64,000 bases of DNA. Origin: an uncultured Bacteroidota bacterium (lineage in GTDB: Bacteria > Bacteroidota > Bacteroidia > Chitinophagales > Saprospiraceae). Location of the stretch: NCBI GenBank assembly GCA_937872515.1, contig CALMSX010000117.1, forward strand, positions 62,001 through 126,000. Direction: 5' to 3'. Below the pieces are notes generated by a model. That model was not told the origin of the DNA. It worked only from the letters and a program-made list of their open reading frames with translations, and did no database searches. Positions 6,894 through 15,114 of this stretch are shown piece by piece. Position numbers and translations under genes: made by a program. Each line of letters opens with the position of its first letter. Within the stretch, counting starts at the first letter, position 1.

Positions 6894-9110
6894 ATGAAGA
6901 ATCTCGTATTTCTAGTGCTGGTATTCAGCATTAATTTTTGTTCAGGACAAATCCTCTCCGGCAAAGTAAGTGATATCAGTGGCAAAGGATTGTCAGGGGT
7001 AGTGGCAACCCTCGGTACCGGTGACAGGCATGCACATACCGATGACAATGGCAATTTTTGGATAGATGGCTGTAAGGCAGGTGACACTTTAAATTTTTAT
7101 CACATGGTGTATGAATGTGAGCCCTACATCCTGGCGTCATTGGCTGAGCCCCTCAAAATTACCATGACCGATAGAAATTTTATACTGGATAAAGTAGAAA
7201 TCCACCAGAGCAAAGAAGTAGCCGCCCTCGTCAGTAAGATTGATCTGGTCCACCAACCGGTACAACATGCACAGGAATTGATGCGACTGGTACCCGGTTT
7301 ATTTATCGGACAACACGCAGGTGGGGGAAAGGCGGAGCAAATCTTTTTGCGCGGTTTTGACATTGATCATGGCACCGATATAAATTTGAGTGTTGATGGC
7401 ATGCCAGTAAACATGGTATCCCACGCCCATGGTCAGGGATATGCAGATCTTCACTTTGTGATCCCCGAAACCCTCAATGATATTTCTTATGGAAAGGGAC
7501 CCTATGATTTGACCAAGGGTAATTTTGCCACAGCCGGCCACGTAGCCTTCACCACCAAAGAAAAAATCTCCAACAGTCAGGCAATTGTAGAAGCAGGACA
7601 ATTTAATACCTTCAGGACCATGGCCATGCTTAAACTGGTAGAAGCAGAAAAAAATGATGCCTACATGGCCGCAGATTACAACCAGACCAATGGGCCATTT
7701 GATAGTCCACAAGCTTTTAAAAGGATCAATTTATTTGGTAAATTCAATCAAAAGCTTGGTAATCTTGATAAGTTAACGGTACAGCTTTCCCATTTTCAAA
7801 GTCAGTGGGATGCCTCTGGTCAAATTCCTCAAAGAGCAGTGGACGCAGGCCTGATTGGTCGGTTTGGGGCTATTGATAATACAGAGGGTGGGCAGACCAA
7901 TAGAAGCAATTTTTCCATGGTCCACACTAAATATTTAAGTCCGAGGTCAAGTATCAGAAGCCAGGTCTATTACTCAAAATATAATTTCGAGCTTTATTCC
8001 AACTTTACCCTGTTTCTGCGCGATAGCCTGAATGGTGATCAGATCAAACAAAAGGAGAGTCGCGACATCTATGGCCTGGATTGGCAGTATGTCAAAGATC
8101 TGTCATGGGGAAATGCTTTGCTGTCTTTAAAGATTTTAGGAGGACTGCGTCATGACAATGTTGTGAACAATGAACTTTCCTACACTTATCAAAGAAAAAA
8201 CACCCTAGAAACAGTAGCTCTGGGTGATGTTGATGAAAGCAATATCTATGCAGGGGCTCAATTTGGTTATGAGTATGGACATTTATCCATACAAGGGGGA
8301 GTAAGATGGGACAGAATGGAGTTTAATTACAGAGACAAGGTGACAAACCTTTATTCACTCAACAGCGGGCAAAAATCGACCATCAGTCCCAAAATTACGT
8401 TGCAATATGATGTAACCAGAAATATGAAATGGTACCTGAAAGCGGGACGCGGATTTCACAGCAATGACAGCAGGGTAACCCTTGCCAATCAGGTAAACAA
8501 TGCCATGCCGGCTGCCACAGGTGCTGACCTTGGCGTGGTGTCAAAAATATTGAAAAAGGTAGTAGTTACCGGTGCACTGTGGTATTTAAAGTTAGATCAG
8601 GAGTTTGTGTATGTTGGAGATGAGGGCATAATTGAACCAAGTGGGAGAACTGAGCGAAAAGGCATTGACCTTGGAGTCAGATGGCAAGTCCTACCATCAC
8701 TTTTTGTATACAGTGATTTTAACACCTGTAAGGCAAAAAGTATAGATGATGAAGAGGGTAATAATTATATTCCTTTAGCGCCAACTACCACAATGACTGG
8801 AGGTGTGAGTGCCCAAATTGTTGATCAGCTGAATGTGGGTTTGAGGTTCAGATACATGGGCAATAGGGCCGCCAATGAAGATTATTCTATCACTGCAAAA
8901 GGGTATGCGGTGGCTGATGTAAATGTTTTGTATCAGGTAAAAAACCTAAGCTTAGGCATCGATATCATCAATGTTTTTAATACAGAATGGAACGAAACCC
9001 AGTTTGCAACAGAAAGCAGATTGAGAGGAGAGGCCAATCCGGTAGAAGAAATACACTTTACTCCGGGATATCCATTTATGGCCAAATTTAAATTGGGTAT
9101 TACCTGGTAA
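6894..9110 (+). CDS. TonB-dependent outer membrane receptor
   Basis: A TonB-dependent importer of about 738 aa. A signal peptide (MKNLVFLVLVFSINFCSG) is followed by a carboxypeptidase-regulatory-like domain (residues ~22-100), a plug domain starting near 115 with FLRGFDIDHGTDINLSVDG, and a 22-strand barrel. The plug carries the His-rich string VNMVSHAHGQGYADLHF, which suggests a metal ion or metal complex as substrate; this is inference. The C-terminus ends in FKLGITW, typical for barrel insertion. It is divergent from the ECF sigma/anti-sigma pair, so it may be a target of that switch. No SusD partner is present, which argues against a glycan system. Confidence 0.92.
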   Translation: MKNLVFLVLVFSINFCSGQILSGKVSDISGKGLSGVVATLGTGDRHAHTDDNGNFWIDGCKAGDTLNFYHMVYECEPYILASLAEPLKITMTDRNFILDKVEIHQSKEVAALVSKIDLVHQPVQHAQELMRLVPGLFIGQHAGGGKAEQIFLRGFDIDHGTDINLSVDGMPVNMVSHAHGQGYADLHFVIPETLNDISYGKGPYDLTKGNFATAGHVAFTTKEKISNSQAIVEAGQFNTFRTMAMLKLVEAEKNDAYMAADYNQTNGPFDSPQAFKRINLFGKFNQKLGNLDKLTVQLSHFQSQWDASGQIPQRAVDAGLIGRFGAIDNTEGGQTNRSNFSMVHTKYLSPRSSIRSQVYYSKYNFELYSNFTLFLRDSLNGDQIKQKESRDIYGLDWQYVKDLSWGNALLSLKILGGLRHDNVVNNELSYTYQRKNTLETVALGDVDESNIYAGAQFGYEYGHLSIQGGVRWDRMEFNYRDKVTNLYSLNSGQKSTISPKITLQYDVTRNMKWYLKAGRGFHSNDSRVTLANQVNNAMPAATGADLGVVSKILKKVVVTGALWYLKLDQEFVYVGDEGIIEPSGRTERKGIDLGVRWQVLPSLFVYSDFNTCKAKSIDDEEGNNYIPLAPTTTMTGGVSAQIVDQLNVGLRFRYMGNRAANEDYSITAKGYAVADVNVLYQVKNLSLGIDIINVFNTEWNETQFATESRLRGEANPVEEIHFTPGYPFMAKFKLGITW

Positions 9111-9140
9111 TTAAGCTTGTGTAACATAAGTTCATCATTT

Positions 9141-9156
9141 CGTAACCTAGGTTACG
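9141..9156 (+). promoter_or_regulatory. palindromic operator CGTAACCTAGGTTACG
   Basis: A perfect 16-bp palindrome. Its core GTAAC-N4-GTTAC (9142-9155) is centred at 9148.5, 29.5 bp before the TACCTTTG box, i.e. near -41.5 from the expected start. This is the class II activator position of Crp/Fnr-type regulators. The core resembles the GTAAC-N4-GTTAC motif I recall being described for HcpR-type regulators. The same core at the same spacing precedes the OsmC gene (17658). Confidence 0.7.
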
Positions 9157-9177
9157 CAACGAGGATGCGAGCCAGCC

Positions 9178-9185
9178 TACCTTTG
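9178..9185 (+). promoter_or_regulatory. -7 box of the rhodanese gene
   Basis: TACCTTTG matches TAnnTTTG; the expected start is near 9190. There is no TTG at the -33 position, which fits dependence on an activator bound at the palindrome. Confidence 0.7.
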
Positions 9186-9200
9186 TCAAAAAAATAGTAA

Positions 9201-9452
9201 ATGGACAACAGTATAGTGATTGATGTGAGGACTCCCGGAGAGTTTATGGGAGGGCATGTAGCGGGAAGTATCAACATTCCATTGAGTGATATTCAGCTTC
9301 ATGTGGAGGAAATAAAGGCAATGCAGGGTAAAGAAATTATCTTGTGCTGCGCCAGTGGCATGAGATCTGCCCAGGCCACTTCATTTTTGAAAAGTCAGGG
9401 AATTGTTTGCACCAACGGGGGTAGTTGGTTGAGTGTGAATGCCTTGGTTTAA
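9201..9452 (+). CDS. single-domain rhodanese
   Basis: A compact 83-aa rhodanese-like protein, probably cytosolic, that carries sulfane sulfur on a Cys. It has the N-terminal motif VIDVRTPGEFMGGHVAGSIN and the active-site loop CASGMRS with Cys50; the preceding residue is also Cys (Cys49). The size equals GlpE-type single domains without extra modules. It has its own promoter with a palindromic operator and its own terminator, so it is expressed alone. The operator links it to the OsmC gene 8.5 kb away. A role in sulfide, persulfide or redox stress is inferred. Confidence 0.92.
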   Translation: MDNSIVIDVRTPGEFMGGHVAGSINIPLSDIQLHVEEIKAMQGKEIILCCASGMRSAQATSFLKSQGIVCTNGGSWLSVNALV

Positions 9453-9457
9453 AAAGT

Positions 9458-9492
9458 AAAGGGCGGGAGTAATAAAATCCCGCCCTTTTTTT
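9458..9492 (+). terminator. intrinsic terminator after rhodanese
   Basis: The stem GGGCGGGA (9461-9468)/TCCCGCCC (9478-9485), extended by AAA/TTT, has a 9-nt loop and is followed by seven or more T. Confidence 0.92.
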
Positions 9493-9523
9493 ATAAAACT
9501 TCCATTATTTGCACCCGGAAACT

Positions 9524-9531
9524 TACTTTTG
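9524..9531 (+). promoter_or_regulatory. -7 box of the SNF2 helicase gene
   Basis: TACTTTTG matches TAnnTTTG. The TTG at 9529 that opens the longest frame lies inside this box, so translation must start downstream, at ATG 9553. Confidence 0.55.
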
Positions 9532-9552
9532 CGACCGCATTGGCAAAAGAGT

Positions 9553-12447
9553 ATGGAAGAATTTGCGTTGATTTATGGTTTACAGAGTTTTAAAGGGGCA
9601 GTAACATATTTCTATCCTGAGCCTTTTGTTGCTAAGGTCATGAAAGGAAAGCCCTCGTATCTGGAGAAACAAGGCAATGATGAAGTATTGTTCAGCTATG
9701 GATTTAATATTAGCGGTACCGGCCATGAGGAGGCACTAAAAATGTGTCGCTCGCTGCATCCCTCAGTGTTAATGGCAGAGTTTAACAAAGGGAAAAAGAA
9801 ACCAGCCAGCCTCGAGCAATTATTCGAGGACAAGCGGTGGAGCAGTGTAATTAAGAATCGCGCTTATCAAAAACTGATTCGTTTTCTTACCTGGATAAGG
9901 CAGTATGAATTTGACTTGTACTTTCAGGTTGAGCGTAAAGTTTTCCTGGAAGACATCCGTTTAAAATTTGCCCCACTTAGCTTGAAGCCTGTATTGCGTT
10001 TTGAAAAAACAGCATTGGGAACACAGTATTATATGTTTCTCAACTCACCAGCAGGACTGGTAAAGCCGGTTGAACACAACATAGAAGTAATTACAGAAAG
10101 TCCGTTACTCATCATCAATGATGGCGTCATTTATGAGGTAGAGGATATCAATGGGCTGCGGTTAAAACCCTTTCTTAAACAAGAAAGTATTTTTATTCCT
10201 GAAAGGCTTACCTCAGAATATTTTCAGAAGTTTATCAAAGATGTAGCTGCCCAGGCTACCATCGAAACCATAGGCTTTGAATTTTTAGAGATGAAGCCGG
10301 ATGCCAAGGGTATTATTCGTTTTACTGAGTCATTTGACGGGAATGGACTGGAAGCGGCATTATGGTATTATTATGATGAATGCCGGTTTGCCTATACCGA
10401 TGCCCAGGTGAGTAAAGTTTTTATTAAAACCGACGACCAAAATCAGATCAAGGTAGAAAAGGTGAGTCGCAATTCCGGACAGGAACGAAAAATGGTGACC
10501 CTGATCAAACAGTTGGGCTTGGTTGAAACGGTTGCCAAACGATGGGAAAAAGCAGAGATGCAGGATCCTTTTGAGACCTTTTACACCCTTTTGCACGCCA
10601 AAGAACGACTTTTTTCCGCCAACATCAGCCTGGAAATGCCGGATTGGGAAGGCAAACGTTTGTATGCGGGTGAATATTCGATAGAAGAGCTCCATGTAAA
10701 ACTCAACCAGGACTGGTTTGATTTAAATCTAGTGATTATTGTTGGTGATGAAGAAATACCCTTTAAGGCGCTGCTGCAACACATCAAAAACAACAACCGG
10801 TTTTATGCCCTTCAAAGCGGCGAAATTTTTATAATACCCGTCACTTGGTTTGAGCAGTACGAGCAGTTGGCAGCCCAGTGTGATTTGACTGGGGCTATTC
10901 CTAAATTGGCAAAATCGCGATTTAGCGTTTTAGAACCCCTGGGAATTAAGCCCACCTCATCTGAAATTGTAAAGGTGGATTTTAAAGTGCCATCTTCCAT
11001 CCAGGCCATGCTTAGACCTTATCAAAGACAGGGTGCAGAATGGCTGGTCAACCACTATTCAAATGGATTAGGCGCCTGTCTTGCAGACGACATGGGTTTG
11101 GGAAAAACATTGCAAACCCTGACCCTGCTGTGTTTTGTAAAAGACCATCTGGTGCAGGAAGCACCCGTTCAGCAGGTACAACTCAGCTTGTTTGATGTTG
11201 TGCCTCCGCCCAGAAATGCCTTAAGGGCATTGATTGTAGTACCTTCCTCCTTGGCTTTTAACTGGATGTATGAAATCAAAAAATTTGCTCCGGGTCTAGT
11301 TGCTGCTGTGCATACTGGCAACACCAGGAGCAAGGATGTGCGCACGCTGAAAGAATTTGACATCATAGTAACCTCGTATGCCATCTTACTCAAAGACCAT
11401 TCACTGCTGTCTAAGATAGATTTTAATTGTGTCATTCTGGACGAAGCCCATTACATCAAAAACAGGAATTCAAAAATATTTGAAGCAGTAAGAACTTTAA
11501 AAACCGAGCAGCGGGTTTCTCTTAGTGGCACGCCCATCGAAAACTCGCTGGCAGACCTGTGGGCACAGATGGAGTTTATCAACCCCGATATATTGGGCAG
11601 CTATCCGGAATTTAAAAGAAACTATCAGGATCCGATCGAAAAGAATAAGGATGAAGAAGCATTGAACGAGCTCAAGCTGATTTTGGGTCCTTATATTTTG
11701 AGACGGACGCGAAAAGAAGTGCTCAAGGATCTGCCTGATCTGGAAGAACAGGTATTTTACTCTGTTTTACCCGATCCCCAAATGGACTTGATTGAAAAAG
11801 AAAAATCGAAGGCCAGGAATGAGTTGTTGCAAGCAGAAATGGATCAACAGCCCGGTAAGTTGCATGTTTTAAATGCCTTGCTTAAATTGCGACAACTGGC
11901 CAACCACCCTAAGCTGGCAGATCCCAATTCTGATGTAGAAAGCGGAAAATTTGATGACGTATTGGAGACCCTGGAGACCCTGGCAAAATCGGGCAACAAG
12001 ATCCTGGTATTTTCTTCTTTTGTCAGCCATCTCAAACTTTATGAAGCAGAGCTCAAGCTGAGAAACATTAAATACGTTATGTTGACGGGCTCTGATCAGA
12101 GCAAAGATCGGGAACTGGCTGTCAATCGATTTCAAACCGATGAAAAGTGTTCGGTGTTTATGATCTCGTTAAAAGCAGGGGGCACCGGCCTAAATTTAAC
12201 CTCTGCCAATTATGTGCTCATTCTGGATCCCTGGTGGAACCCGTTTGCAGAGAGCCAGGCCATAGGAAGGTCATATAGAATGGGGCAGAGTCAGAAGGTA
12301 ACCGTAATTCGTTTCCTTGCCAAAGATACCATTGAAGAAAAAATTCATGCTTTACAGCTGCGCAAAAAAGATCTTGCAGGACAAATGATGGAGGAAGAAA
12401 TGATACCAGCCCTGGATCAGGAAACCCTTGAATATTTGTTGGACTAA
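9553..12447 (+). CDS. SNF2/Rad54-family DEAD-like helicase
   Basis: A large ATP-dependent DNA translocase of the SWI2/SNF2 class, 964 aa from ATG 9553. The first ~480 residues form a long N-terminal region of a kind common in bacterial SNF2 proteins, without a zinc-finger SWIM motif that I can see. The motor then has Walker A DDMGLGKTLQ (near residue 512), DEAH (near 630), SGTPIENSLADLW, and in the second lobe ALKAGGTGLNLTSANYV and QAIGRSYRMGQ (near 901). It likely remodels protein-DNA complexes in transcription or repair. It is a single-gene unit, converging with the MATE gene with only 7 bp between stops. There is no linked nuclease or methylase, so a defence role (DISARM-like) is not supported. 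Confidence 0.93.
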   Translation: MEEFALIYGLQSFKGAVTYFYPEPFVAKVMKGKPSYLEKQGNDEVLFSYGFNISGTGHEEALKMCRSLHPSVLMAEFNKGKKKPASLEQLFEDKRWSSVIKNRAYQKLIRFLTWIRQYEFDLYFQVERKVFLEDIRLKFAPLSLKPVLRFEKTALGTQYYMFLNSPAGLVKPVEHNIEVITESPLLIINDGVIYEVEDINGLRLKPFLKQESIFIPERLTSEYFQKFIKDVAAQATIETIGFEFLEMKPDAKGIIRFTESFDGNGLEAALWYYYDECRFAYTDAQVSKVFIKTDDQNQIKVEKVSRNSGQERKMVTLIKQLGLVETVAKRWEKAEMQDPFETFYTLLHAKERLFSANISLEMPDWEGKRLYAGEYSIEELHVKLNQDWFDLNLVIIVGDEEIPFKALLQHIKNNNRFYALQSGEIFIIPVTWFEQYEQLAAQCDLTGAIPKLAKSRFSVLEPLGIKPTSSEIVKVDFKVPSSIQAMLRPYQRQGAEWLVNHYSNGLGACLADDMGLGKTLQTLTLLCFVKDHLVQEAPVQQVQLSLFDVVPPPRNALRALIVVPSSLAFNWMYEIKKFAPGLVAAVHTGNTRSKDVRTLKEFDIIVTSYAILLKDHSLLSKIDFNCVILDEAHYIKNRNSKIFEAVRTLKTEQRVSLSGTPIENSLADLWAQMEFINPDILGSYPEFKRNYQDPIEKNKDEEALNELKLILGPYILRRTRKEVLKDLPDLEEQVFYSVLPDPQMDLIEKEKSKARNELLQAEMDQQPGKLHVLNALLKLRQLANHPKLADPNSDVESGKFDDVLETLETLAKSGNKILVFSSFVSHLKLYEAELKLRNIKYVMLTGSDQSKDRELAVNRFQTDEKCSVFMISLKAGGTGLNLTSANYVLILDPWWNPFAESQAIGRSYRMGQSQKVTVIRFLAKDTIEEKIHALQLRKKDLAGQMMEEEMIPALDQETLEYLLD

Positions 12448-12454
12448 AACAGAA

Positions 12455-13861
12455 CTAGACTTCTATTGTTTTCCAATTGCCTTTTCTGAAATACCACCAT
12501 GCCAAAATTGCCACCAATGTTTCAGCAATGGGCACGGCTGCCACAGCTGCCAGATAATTCCACTTCAAGACCTGGGTGAGAAAAACGGCGAGGGGAATCT
12601 GAAACAACCAGAATCCTACCAGGTTGATGTAAGTGGGTGTTTTGGTATCGCCCGCCCCATTGAGTGCCTGCATCATCACCATGCCAATGCCATAAAAGAT
12701 AAAACCGCTTCCAATGATGCGCAGAGAAAGAGCTGCTTTAGCCAAGACCTCGGGGTCGGTGGTGAATAGACCACAGATAAAATCTGCAAACAAGAGGAAA
12801 ATAATAGTTACAATGGCCATAAAAATGATGTTGTATTTGACACACATCCATGTGCTTTGTGCCGCTCTTTCGGGGTTTTTTGCCCCCAAATTTTGTCCTA
12901 CCAGGGTGGCGGCAGCATTGCTGAGACCCCAGGCCGGAAGAATAAAAAAGACTACGTTTCTAATGGCAATTTGATAGGCGGCTGAGGCCGTAGTGCCCCC
13001 AGTTTCAGCAACCAGTTTGGTAAGGATGATCCATGAACCGGATGCAATGATGAATTGAAAAGTAGCGGGCCAAGCCAGTTCCAGTAAGTGCATCATCAGT
13101 TTTCTATCTGGCAGAAAACTATTAATACTCAAACGGATTACCGATTTGCCGCCGAACAAAACAGTACACTGGTAAATCACACCCAGGCTTCGGCCAATAC
13201 AAGTGGCTATGGCAGCGCCTTCCAGCCCCCATCCTGTCCAGGTACCGATGCCATATATCAGCAAAGGATCCAGGATGATATTGGCTATGCTGGCCAACCA
13301 AAGAGAGCGCATGGCGATTGAAGCATTACCTGCCCCCCTGAAGATTCCATTGATCAGAAAAATAAAAATGATAACACCCGAGCTACCAAACATTATTTGG
13401 GTAAATCCAAGTCCTTTTTCAATAACCTCGGCGGAAGCACCCATAAAGGAAAGCAGATGACGGGCTGATAAAACAGCAATGACGCTTAAAATTGTGCTGA
13501 TCAGAGCAGCCAGGATCAATGACTGCACGGCTGTCTCGGATGCCTCGGCTTCAGATTTTTCACCCACTCTGCGTGAGATTACGGCGGTAGCGGCAGTGCT
13601 GAGTCCAATGGCCATGCTATAGATAATGGTAAGCATTGCTTCCGTGTATCCAACTACAGCAATGGCGTGTTCTCCCAGTTTGCCGACAAAGTACATATCT
13701 ACCACCGCAAACAAGCTCTCCATTGACAATTCAAGGATCATGGGAATGGCCAGTAAAACGATGGCAAGTCGGATGCTACCTGAAGTATAATCTCTCTCCT
13801 CGCCCCTGAGGGCTTCCAGAAAGACTTTCCAAATAGAATGGGGTTTTGTGTTCTCTGACAT
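12455..13861 (-). CDS. MATE family multidrug exporter
   Basis: An inner membrane exporter of 468 aa with about 12 transmembrane helices in two halves. The MATE signature appears near the N-terminus (AIPMILELSMESLFAVVDMY) and at the start of the second half (LLELAWPATFQFIIASGSW), with QNLGAKNPERA in the loop after the second bundle. It would expel cationic or other drugs using a Na+ or H+ gradient. The ATG at 13861 lies 11 bp after a TACCTTTG box that is part of the terminator stem of the upstream DUF4199 gene, so the leader is very short. Confidence 0.93.
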   Translation of the reverse strand: MSENTKPHSIWKVFLEALRGEERDYTSGSIRLAIVLLAIPMILELSMESLFAVVDMYFVGKLGEHAIAVVGYTEAMLTIIYSMAIGLSTAATAVISRRVGEKSEAEASETAVQSLILAALISTILSVIAVLSARHLLSFMGASAEVIEKGLGFTQIMFGSSGVIIFIFLINGIFRGAGNASIAMRSLWLASIANIILDPLLIYGIGTWTGWGLEGAAIATCIGRSLGVIYQCTVLFGGKSVIRLSINSFLPDRKLMMHLLELAWPATFQFIIASGSWIILTKLVAETGGTTASAAYQIAIRNVVFFILPAWGLSNAAATLVGQNLGAKNPERAAQSTWMCVKYNIIFMAIVTIIFLLFADFICGLFTTDPEVLAKAALSLRIIGSGFIFYGIGMVMMQALNGAGDTKTPTYINLVGFWLFQIPLAVFLTQVLKWNYLAAVAAVPIAETLVAILAWWYFRKGNWKTIEV

Positions 13862-13865
13862 AATA

Positions 13866-13904
13866 AAAAGGGCAAAGGTACAGCTTTTATACTTTTGCCC
13901 TTTT
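13866..13904 (-). terminator. terminator of DUF4199 gene with embedded MATE promoter box
   Basis: AAAAGGGCAAAGGTA (13866-13880) pairs with TACTTTTGCCCTTTT (13890-13904) with a single non-Watson-Crick position, a 9-nt loop and flanking T/A runs. On the minus strand the 3' arm reads TACCTTTGCCCTTTTT, so the MATE -7 box TACCTTTG (13873-13880) is inside the stem. Confidence 0.75.
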
Positions 13905-13909
13905 GGTTT

Positions 13910-14422
13910 TTATTTTCTTCGTTTAATCAAAAAAGAAGAAATAACGGACATAAGGAGTCCAACTGGAATCACTTCCATATAGGTAAAAGCCATGTTTACC
14001 AAAGGATTTTTGTACATCTCGTTAAATGATTTCATTTCTTTGACATAGGCATCAATTTCAGCCTGAGGCGCATTGTTGCCTTTCATCTTTTCGATGGTAA
14101 AGGCCAGGTATTTTTCCATAAAATCTGGTGCCATGGTGTAATAAACAATGAGCCAGGCAAGTACATAAAAGGTGGATGCGATGAGGGTTATGTACAAGCC
14201 TACCATAAAGCCCTGCTTAAAAGTAATGGTGCTCTCCGGCATTTGGGCCTTGTATTTAGAGATGCCGACATAGATAAAGGAAAAAGCAATGATCATGGAG
14301 GCATAGCCGTAGATCATGCCATTTTCAAAATCTTCCATTTTACCGAGGGCCGTAAATCCAATCATCCAGGCTGCCAAAATCAAACCGGCGATGCTACCGT
14401 AGACTAAAATAATTTTTTTCAT
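13910..14422 (-). CDS. DUF4199 integral membrane protein
   Basis: A 170-aa membrane protein with four predicted helices (residues ~5-25, 37-54, 74-95, 143-163) and an acidic/basic helical loop of about 45 residues between helices 3 and 4 (EKYLAFTIEKMKG...). This matches DUF4199, a Bacteroidota family of unknown function. The gene lies 117 bp downstream of a membrane-tethered LuxR regulator on the same strand, an arrangement that suggests a functional pair. It has its own TATTTTTG box at 14450-14457. No function is assigned. Confidence 0.85.
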   Translation of the reverse strand: MKKIILVYGSIAGLILAAWMIGFTALGKMEDFENGMIYGYASMIIAFSFIYVGISKYKAQMPESTITFKQGFMVGLYITLIASTFYVLAWLIVYYTMAPDFMEKYLAFTIEKMKGNNAPQAEIDAYVKEMKSFNEMYKNPLVNMAFTYMEVIPVGLLMSVISSFLIKRRK

Positions 14423-14449
14423 AAGAATTTATTTTGTTGAACAATGGCC

Positions 14450-14457
14450 CAAAAATA
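14450..14457 (-). promoter_or_regulatory. -7 box for the DUF4199 gene
   Basis: The minus strand reads TATTTTTG, a TAnnTTTG match about 28 bp before the ATG at 14422. No TTG at -33. Confidence 0.5.
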
Positions 14458-14482
14458 GGTTCCATCTTTGGAAGTACCATCG

Positions 14483-14529
14483 TACCAAAGTATTGAAAAA
14501 TGATCAATTGGCAAAATCATACTTTGGTA
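14483..14529. repeat. 11-bp inverted repeat between LuxR and DUF4199 genes
   Basis: TACCAAAGTAT (14483-14493) and its exact reverse complement ATACTTTGGTA (14519-14529) flank a 25-bp AT-rich spacer. The arms are 36 bp apart centre to centre, and they lie just upstream of the DUF4199 -7 box. It could be an operator for a dimeric or looping regulator such as the neighbouring LuxR protein. It lacks a T run, so it is not a plain terminator. Confidence 0.5.
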
Positions 14530-14539
14530 TGAGCAAAAG

Positions 14540-15001
14540 CTATGTTATGATTTTCAAGCTTTTAGCAATTTCAACGGCCTGGGTTCTTCGAACTGCCTGC
14601 AATTTGGAAAATATAGATGCCACGTGGGTCTTCACCGTAGAGAGGGATATAAAAAGGGCATCACCTATTTCCTGATTGCTCATCCCCCTGGCCATCATTT
14701 GTAGAATTTCCAATTCTCTTTTGCTCAAGCCGGTATTTTCAATGGCCAATGGGTCAGTTTCCTGCTTTTCGACATAGGTGATTTTTTCAACTACAACTTC
14801 TTTGGGCCGGGTAAGCTGGTGGGCCAACCACATGCCCAGGCCCGTAAAGATCAGGGCTATACCGCCAACATAAATTTCTGTGGAGTGGTCAAAAATAAAA
14901 AACCTGATTTCCAGCCAACGAAGCAGCAAGACCAGCATGGCCATAGATATGCCATAACCAAAAGCATGTAGAAAAAAGGACTTATTTAAAATCGACGGCA
15001 T
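14540..15001 (-). CDS. membrane-anchored LuxR-type transcription regulator
   Basis: A 153-aa protein from ATG 15001 (the frame runs 31 codons further but lacks similarity there and would cross the promoter box). Two transmembrane helices lie at residues ~11-28 and ~43-60, then a linker, then a LuxR/NarL helix-turn-helix (LSKRELEILQMMARGMSNQE ... STVKTHVASIFSKL). There is no receiver domain, so the signal probably comes through the membrane part or through a partner such as the DUF4199 protein encoded downstream. A TATCTTTG box ends four bases before the ATG, which implies a leaderless or nearly leaderless mRNA. Confidence 0.88.
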   Translation of the reverse strand: MPSILNKSFFLHAFGYGISMAMLVLLLRWLEIRFFIFDHSTEIYVGGIALIFTGLGMWLAHQLTRPKEVVVEKITYVEKQETDPLAIENTGLSKRELEILQMMARGMSNQEIGDALFISLSTVKTHVASIFSKLQAVRRTQAVEIAKSLKIIT

Positions 15002-15005
15002 TCGG

Positions 15006-15013
15006 CAAAGATA
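15006..15013 (-). promoter_or_regulatory. -7 box of the LuxR regulator gene
   Basis: The minus strand reads TATCTTTG-CCGA-ATG. Transcription starting about five bases past the box would begin at the start codon itself. Confidence 0.6.
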
Positions 15014-15048
15014 GCAAGTAAAGTGGTTTTTAGCGACCTGGTTTGCCT

Positions 15049-15092
15049 GGATAAGGACAGGCCGAACCGTCTGTCCGGTTCGACCTGTATCC
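15049..15092 (-). other. strong hairpin with alternative pairing
   Basis: The core stem is CGAACCG (15063-15069)/CGGTTCG (15076-15082) with a 6-nt loop, extended by ACAGG/CCTGT (15057-15061, 15084-15088) and GGAT/ATCC (15049-15052, 15089-15092) across a mismatch and a bulge. GGACAG (15055-15060) can instead pair with CTGTCC (15071-15076). It lies between the end of the secreted protein gene and the LuxR gene. There is no T run, so it may be a processing or attenuation structure. Confidence 0.55.
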
Positions 15093-15114
15093 ATCCCATG
15101 AGTGAGTTTCTGTA

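Noticed and set aside
9529..12447. SNF2 helicase as part of a phage-defence island
   Set aside because: No nuclease, methylase, PLD or other defence partner is beside it; neighbours are a rhodanese and a MATE exporter.
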